Shown: piece after piece, positions 60,212 to 64,000 of the stretch | Numbering within the stretch: position 1 is the first letter of the stretch | How the letters are laid out: every line of letters begins with the position of its first letter | NCBI RefSeq assembly: GCF_003003215.1 | Contig: NZ_PVUF01000006.1 | Location: forward strand, 164,068-228,067 | Direction: 5' to 3' | From: Tritonibacter scottomollicae | Lineage (GTDB): Bacteria; Pseudomonadota; Alphaproteobacteria; Rhodobacterales; Rhodobacteraceae | DNA: 64,000 nt | The notes under the pieces: generated by a model | What the model saw: only the letters and a program-made list of their open reading frames with translations | Told to the model about the DNA's origin: nothing | Databases searched by the model: none | Made by a program: the position numbers and the translations under genes

Positions 60212-62557
60212 TTAATCGCAATTGCCACAAGTACTCGGGTCGCAAGAGCATCCGAATTGATCGGAAACACTTTTCTTCACCCCCAGGGTGCCGCATTGAA
60301 AACAGGCATTCTCATTCAACTTCAGATAAAAAAGACTTCCACTTCCGTCATTCCAAAGGGACGAGACGGATCCAATTGTCGTCAGACGGTTTGACTGCAA
60401 ATAAATCGTATTCGCATCGGTCAGAAGATCCGTCTGTCCGATGCTGGTGATGCTGTTGTAGGACAGATCAAGGAAAGAGAGATTGTTTTCTCGGGAGGTG
60501 AAAAAGTCTACCGCACCACCCAACTGGTTGTGGGACAGATCCAGATAAGTGAGGTAACTGTTGGGCGAGACCGTGATCGCCGTCAGCTGATTGTTGGACG
60601 CGGCCAGGTAATTCAGTTCCGTTTGCGAATTTGAAAACGTGAGGCTCGTGTAGCCATTATAGCCCAGCTTGACTTCTTCAAGCTGATCCGAAAAATCTGT
60701 GAAATCTCCGGCTCCTGCCAAGCGATTTCCGGTCAAATCAAGCGTCACGAGGTTTGGGAAGTTCTGCTTGTCAAGACCTGCCAGATCGCTGATCTCTCGT
60801 TCGCCACAGCTGAGGTTTTGCAGCGCTTTGGCCGCCGAAACTGTGATGGGCCGATTGGCGCCATTGTAGATCACGTCTTGCAAGCATTTCTTGAGGTTCG
60901 CATCCGGGATCGTCACGACCTTCGGCTGCTCACCGCAAGTTGGCTTGCTCCACAGAACCTCCGAACGGCCATTGGGGTTACACAGGTTCGAAGTCCAGTT
61001 CGGCACAATCCAGTCTGAACCGGTACAGGAGAGCGTATCGCCGTTCGGACAGGTGACCGAGGCGGAGGCCGGTACAGTCGGCAGCACAGTGTGGCCGTAG
61101 GGGATACCGTCCCTGTCATATCCGCAAAAATAGGTCTCATCCGCCTGCGGACAGCACTGGCTGTCCGGGGGCACGACTGCCGCCTGAAAATTGGCTTTCG
61201 ATAAAACCGAACTGCTGAAAGTGGCGCCGCCAAGCTGAGAACACAGGAAATCAACTCCATCACCGGTTTTGGTAGCCGTTAGGTTGGTTGACGCAAATGA
61301 AGCGGTATTCAAGGCTGCATTGGTAAAGTTCACGTCCTGCAAGCTGGCCCCGTCGAACACCGCAGAGGTCAGGTCCGCAAAGGCAAAACTAGTCCCGCTC
61401 ATTGTGGTGTTGCGAAAGCTTGCGCCACTTAAATTGGTATTGTTGGAAAAGCTAACGTTATTCAGGGCTGCGCTTTCAAAGTCGGCCTTGATAAAGCTTG
61501 AGCCGATGATCGAAGCGCCCTTGTTGTTGGCATCTGGTTGAAAATTCGCATTTTTGAATGATGTATTTGCGCCGATGGCATTGTGAAACTGCGCGGTTTG
61601 CAGGGTACTATGATCGAATACCGTATTGTCCAAATTTGCATTATTAAACTTGGCCAGTTTTAAATTTGATGAGGTCCTGGCATAGAACGAGGCTTCGGTG
61701 AAGTTCGCTCCGCTCGCGTCCGTCCCGACCATGGTGACGCCGTCCATCTTGACGAGGCTCAGGTCTGCGTTGCGCAGACTGCTTCCGGTCAGGTCTGCGC
61801 CGTCCAGGGTGGAGGCTGTCTTGCTTTTTGTGTCATAGAAACTGAAACCATCAAACACCATCCCCCTGAGCACCGCTTCGGACATATCGTGGCCCGCGGG
61901 CTCAAAGTTCGATGGCGCAAGACCAATGAGCTTTGTGCATTCAAAAGCGGTGTTTTTCCAAAAACTTGGGTTTGGTGTCATATTGTTGAGAGGGAATAGA
62001 AAGCTGTTCGTATCCTCTGCAATACCCAGTTTTGCATAGGTAAACGTGATACGCGCGGACTGATCACGAGCCGCGCTGACCATGGGACCGAACTTCGCAT
62101 TTGTGGCGTCCGCGCAGGTGAAATCGGTGCCCTCAAAATTCGCGAACTGGAGATCTGCGCCCGATAGATCCGCGCCGGCAAAACACGTGCCTTTGAGGGA
62201 TGTGTTGCTCAAGTCCGTGCGTAAACCGTCACTATTCGCCTTGAACACGGCTCCCTTGAACGTGGCGCGAGAGAGATCCTGATTGCCAAAGTTCACGCCG
62301 ATCAGCGTCGTATCGCTGAAGTCCGCACCGAGCAGATAGCCCGTCCCTTTATTGCCGAAATTCACATTCTGAATAGTTTGACCACTGAAATCGACACCGC
62401 CGCCGGTATTATCGCAGTCAGCCACGGACGCGCAATGCGTCGCAGTATCTTCGCAATAGCTGGTGGCAGCCTCTGCAGAATGATGCACGAGGATCAAAGA
62501 TACAAAAAATGTGTAAAACAATGCACCCGAGCGAAATTTCCAAAAATCCAAATGCAT
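60212..62557 (-). CDS. Secreted pentapeptide-repeat and leucine-rich-repeat protein
   Basis: A 781-residue secreted protein with a signal peptide (ALFYTFFVSLILVHHSAEA). About residues 50-440 are pentapeptide repeats (A[DN]LXX-type: LLGADFSDTTLIGVNF, LDGADLTGSSLRNADLSLV). A cysteine-rich linker follows (QCCPQADETYFCGYDRDG, CPNGDTLSCTG). Residues ~560-750 hold leucine-rich repeats (LVTLDLTGNRLAG, LTYLDLSHNQLGG, LSFLDLSYNSITS). The C-terminus is Cys-rich (CGTLGVKKSVSDQFGCSCDP). GGAGGA precedes the ATG. It is the first gene of a three-gene operon. The domain combination suggests binding or display outside the cell, with no known enzyme activity. Confidence 0.82.
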   Translation of the reverse strand: MHLDFWKFRSGALFYTFFVSLILVHHSAEAATSYCEDTATHCASVADCDNTGGGVDFSGQTIQNVNFGNKGTGYLLGADFSDTTLIGVNFGNQDLSRATFKGAVFKANSDGLRTDLSNTSLKGTCFAGADLSGADLQFANFEGTDFTCADATNAKFGPMVSAARDQSARITFTYAKLGIAEDTNSFLFPLNNMTPNPSFWKNTAFECTKLIGLAPSNFEPAGHDMSEAVLRGMVFDGFSFYDTKSKTASTLDGADLTGSSLRNADLSLVKMDGVTMVGTDASGANFTEASFYARTSSNLKLAKFNNANLDNTVFDHSTLQTAQFHNAIGANTSFKNANFQPDANNKGASIIGSSFIKADFESAALNNVSFSNNTNLSGASFRNTTMSGTSFAFADLTSAVFDGASLQDVNFTNAALNTASFASTNLTATKTGDGVDFLCSQLGGATFSSSVLSKANFQAAVVPPDSQCCPQADETYFCGYDRDGIPYGHTVLPTVPASASVTCPNGDTLSCTGSDWIVPNWTSNLCNPNGRSEVLWSKPTCGEQPKVVTIPDANLKKCLQDVIYNGANRPITVSAAKALQNLSCGEREISDLAGLDKQNFPNLVTLDLTGNRLAGAGDFTDFSDQLEEVKLGYNGYTSLTFSNSQTELNYLAASNNQLTAITVSPNSYLTYLDLSHNQLGGAVDFFTSRENNLSFLDLSYNSITSIGQTDLLTDANTIYLQSNRLTTIGSVSSLWNDGSGSLFYLKLNENACFQCGTLGVKKSVSDQFGCSCDPSTCGNCD

Positions 62558-62940
62558 TCAATCCTCCCATGCGTTTCAGCACGCAAATAAATCGAAATTG
62601 CTCAGAATTTCCACTTCACGATCAACGCACAAAACGGCTCAAACACGGACTGCCTGAACCGATCTTGCGGCACATCCCAACGGTGATGAAAGCCATATAT
62701 TACAGCCTATGGTAGCATACATTTTCCGACAATCGCCAACCTGACCGTAGCGTTGTTTTTAACCATAGATTATTGCGGCTATCCTGCTCTTGGTCCGGCT
62801 CTGCGGGACTGCTTCGACGACTGAAAACAGGTATTTGAGCGAAGCGATGCGAACCCTCAGGAAATTGGTGCGCTCCTTCGTTGGGACAGCGCCGCTGCAC
62901 GAATCGAGGACTGAGCACAGTTCCCCTTTCCCGAACGGAT
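62558..62940. other. Upstream region of the pentapeptide operon
   Basis: 383 bases without a recognised gene, between the operon start and the IS remnant. The 62690-62775 part is comparatively AT-rich (around TATTACAGCCTATGGTAGCA) and is the likely promoter area. A short open frame on the minus strand here lacks motifs. Confidence 0.4.
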
Positions 62941-63181
62941 TTACCCTACAGCCACTGTGACCGGAATGCCGAGCGCGGTGTACCCGTTCAGCACGGCGAT
63001 ACGAACCTGCAACTCCGCGACCTGGCGGTCGAAGTCACGGGCCATGAGTGATTGGCCGAGCAACCTGATGCAGTTCATCTTTGACTTTTCACGGCTCCGG
63101 CGGTGATATCCGCTCCACCGTCTCCAGATTGCTCGGCCCCGATACTTTGATGCACGCAGGGCTTCGTTTCGTGCAATAGAC
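62941..63181 (-). pseudogene. IS5-family transposase remnant, C-terminal end
   Basis: The minus strand encodes the last ~80 residues of an IS5-type (IS903-like) transposase ending in TAA at 62941. Recognisable pieces are RNEALRASKYRGRAIWRRW, SGYHRRSREKSKMNCIRLLG, QSLMARDFDRQVAELQVRIA and VLNGYTALGIPVTVAVG. The N-terminal three quarters are missing: upstream of about 63181 the sequence changes abruptly into a recombinase gene on the other strand. No terminal inverted repeat could be assigned. Confidence 0.75.
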
Positions 63182-63982
<801 letters not shown>

Positions 63983-64000
63983 GTGTTTGTTTTGTTTGTT

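Overview
The window is GC-rich, densely packed alphaproteobacterial DNA. It most likely comes from the Roseobacter group (Rhodobacterales). Three features point there: two DctPQM TRAP transporters, an frc-type sugar ABC operon with a ROK regulator, and a hmu haem locus of a layout common in that group. The initiator tRNA is also alphaproteobacterial in type. The species cannot be named from the sequence alone.

Layout. 1-2.4 kb: the end of a molybdopterin dehydrogenase, a short-chain dehydrogenase-like protein, and a small P-loop kinase-like protein behind an elaborate palindrome. 2.5-8.2 kb: a sugar locus (D-lyxose/mannose isomerase and frcBCAK) divergent from a ROK regulator. 8.3-19.4 kb: what I read as a sulfoquinovose (SQ) locus. 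It holds a TauE/SafE sulfite exporter with a FadR-type regulator, a minus-strand operon smoC-smoB-smoA-dctQ-dctM-dctP, a divergent GntR/UTRA regulator with a Gfo/Idh/MocA protein (candidate NAD-dependent sulfoquinovosidase), and glucokinase. An ORF6N-domain gene sits inside this block. 19.6-27.7 kb: a 2H phosphoesterase-like protein, an IclR regulator, fadA and fadJ (beta-oxidation) and a large chemoreceptor. 28.2-34.1 kb: aldehyde dehydrogenase, convergent with a DadA-like dehydrogenase plus TRAP operon. 34.3-43.2 kb: haem uptake, with receptor, small periplasmic protein, exbB, two exbD and tonB on one strand and hmuSTUV on the other. 43.3-45.8 kb: a hybrid sensor kinase. 46.0-53.3 kb: a siderophore ABC transporter, receptor and AraC regulator. 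53.7-54.5 kb: an EAL phosphodiesterase. 54.7-62.6 kb: a three-gene operon of unknown function encoding a His-rich 1094-residue protein and two secreted pentapeptide-repeat proteins, one with a glycine-rich tail and one with leucine-rich repeats. 62.9-64 kb: IS5-type and recombinase remnants abutting an initiator tRNA gene.

How the central genes fit together (inference from family and order). The TRAP system would import SQ or an SQ glycoside, and the Gfo/Idh/MocA enzyme would release SQ. The flavin monooxygenase, fed FMNH2 by its flavin reductase, would split off sulfite and leave 6-dehydroglucose. The aldo/keto reductase would make glucose and glucokinase would phosphorylate it. TauE/SafE would export the sulfite. 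This is the sulfolytic SQ monooxygenase route with a TRAP importer where the Agrobacterium locus has an ABC importer.

The least explained parts of the window are the 54.7-62.6 kb operon and the mobile debris beside the tRNA. Coordinates follow the chosen start codons, and reasons are given where the start was ambiguous.
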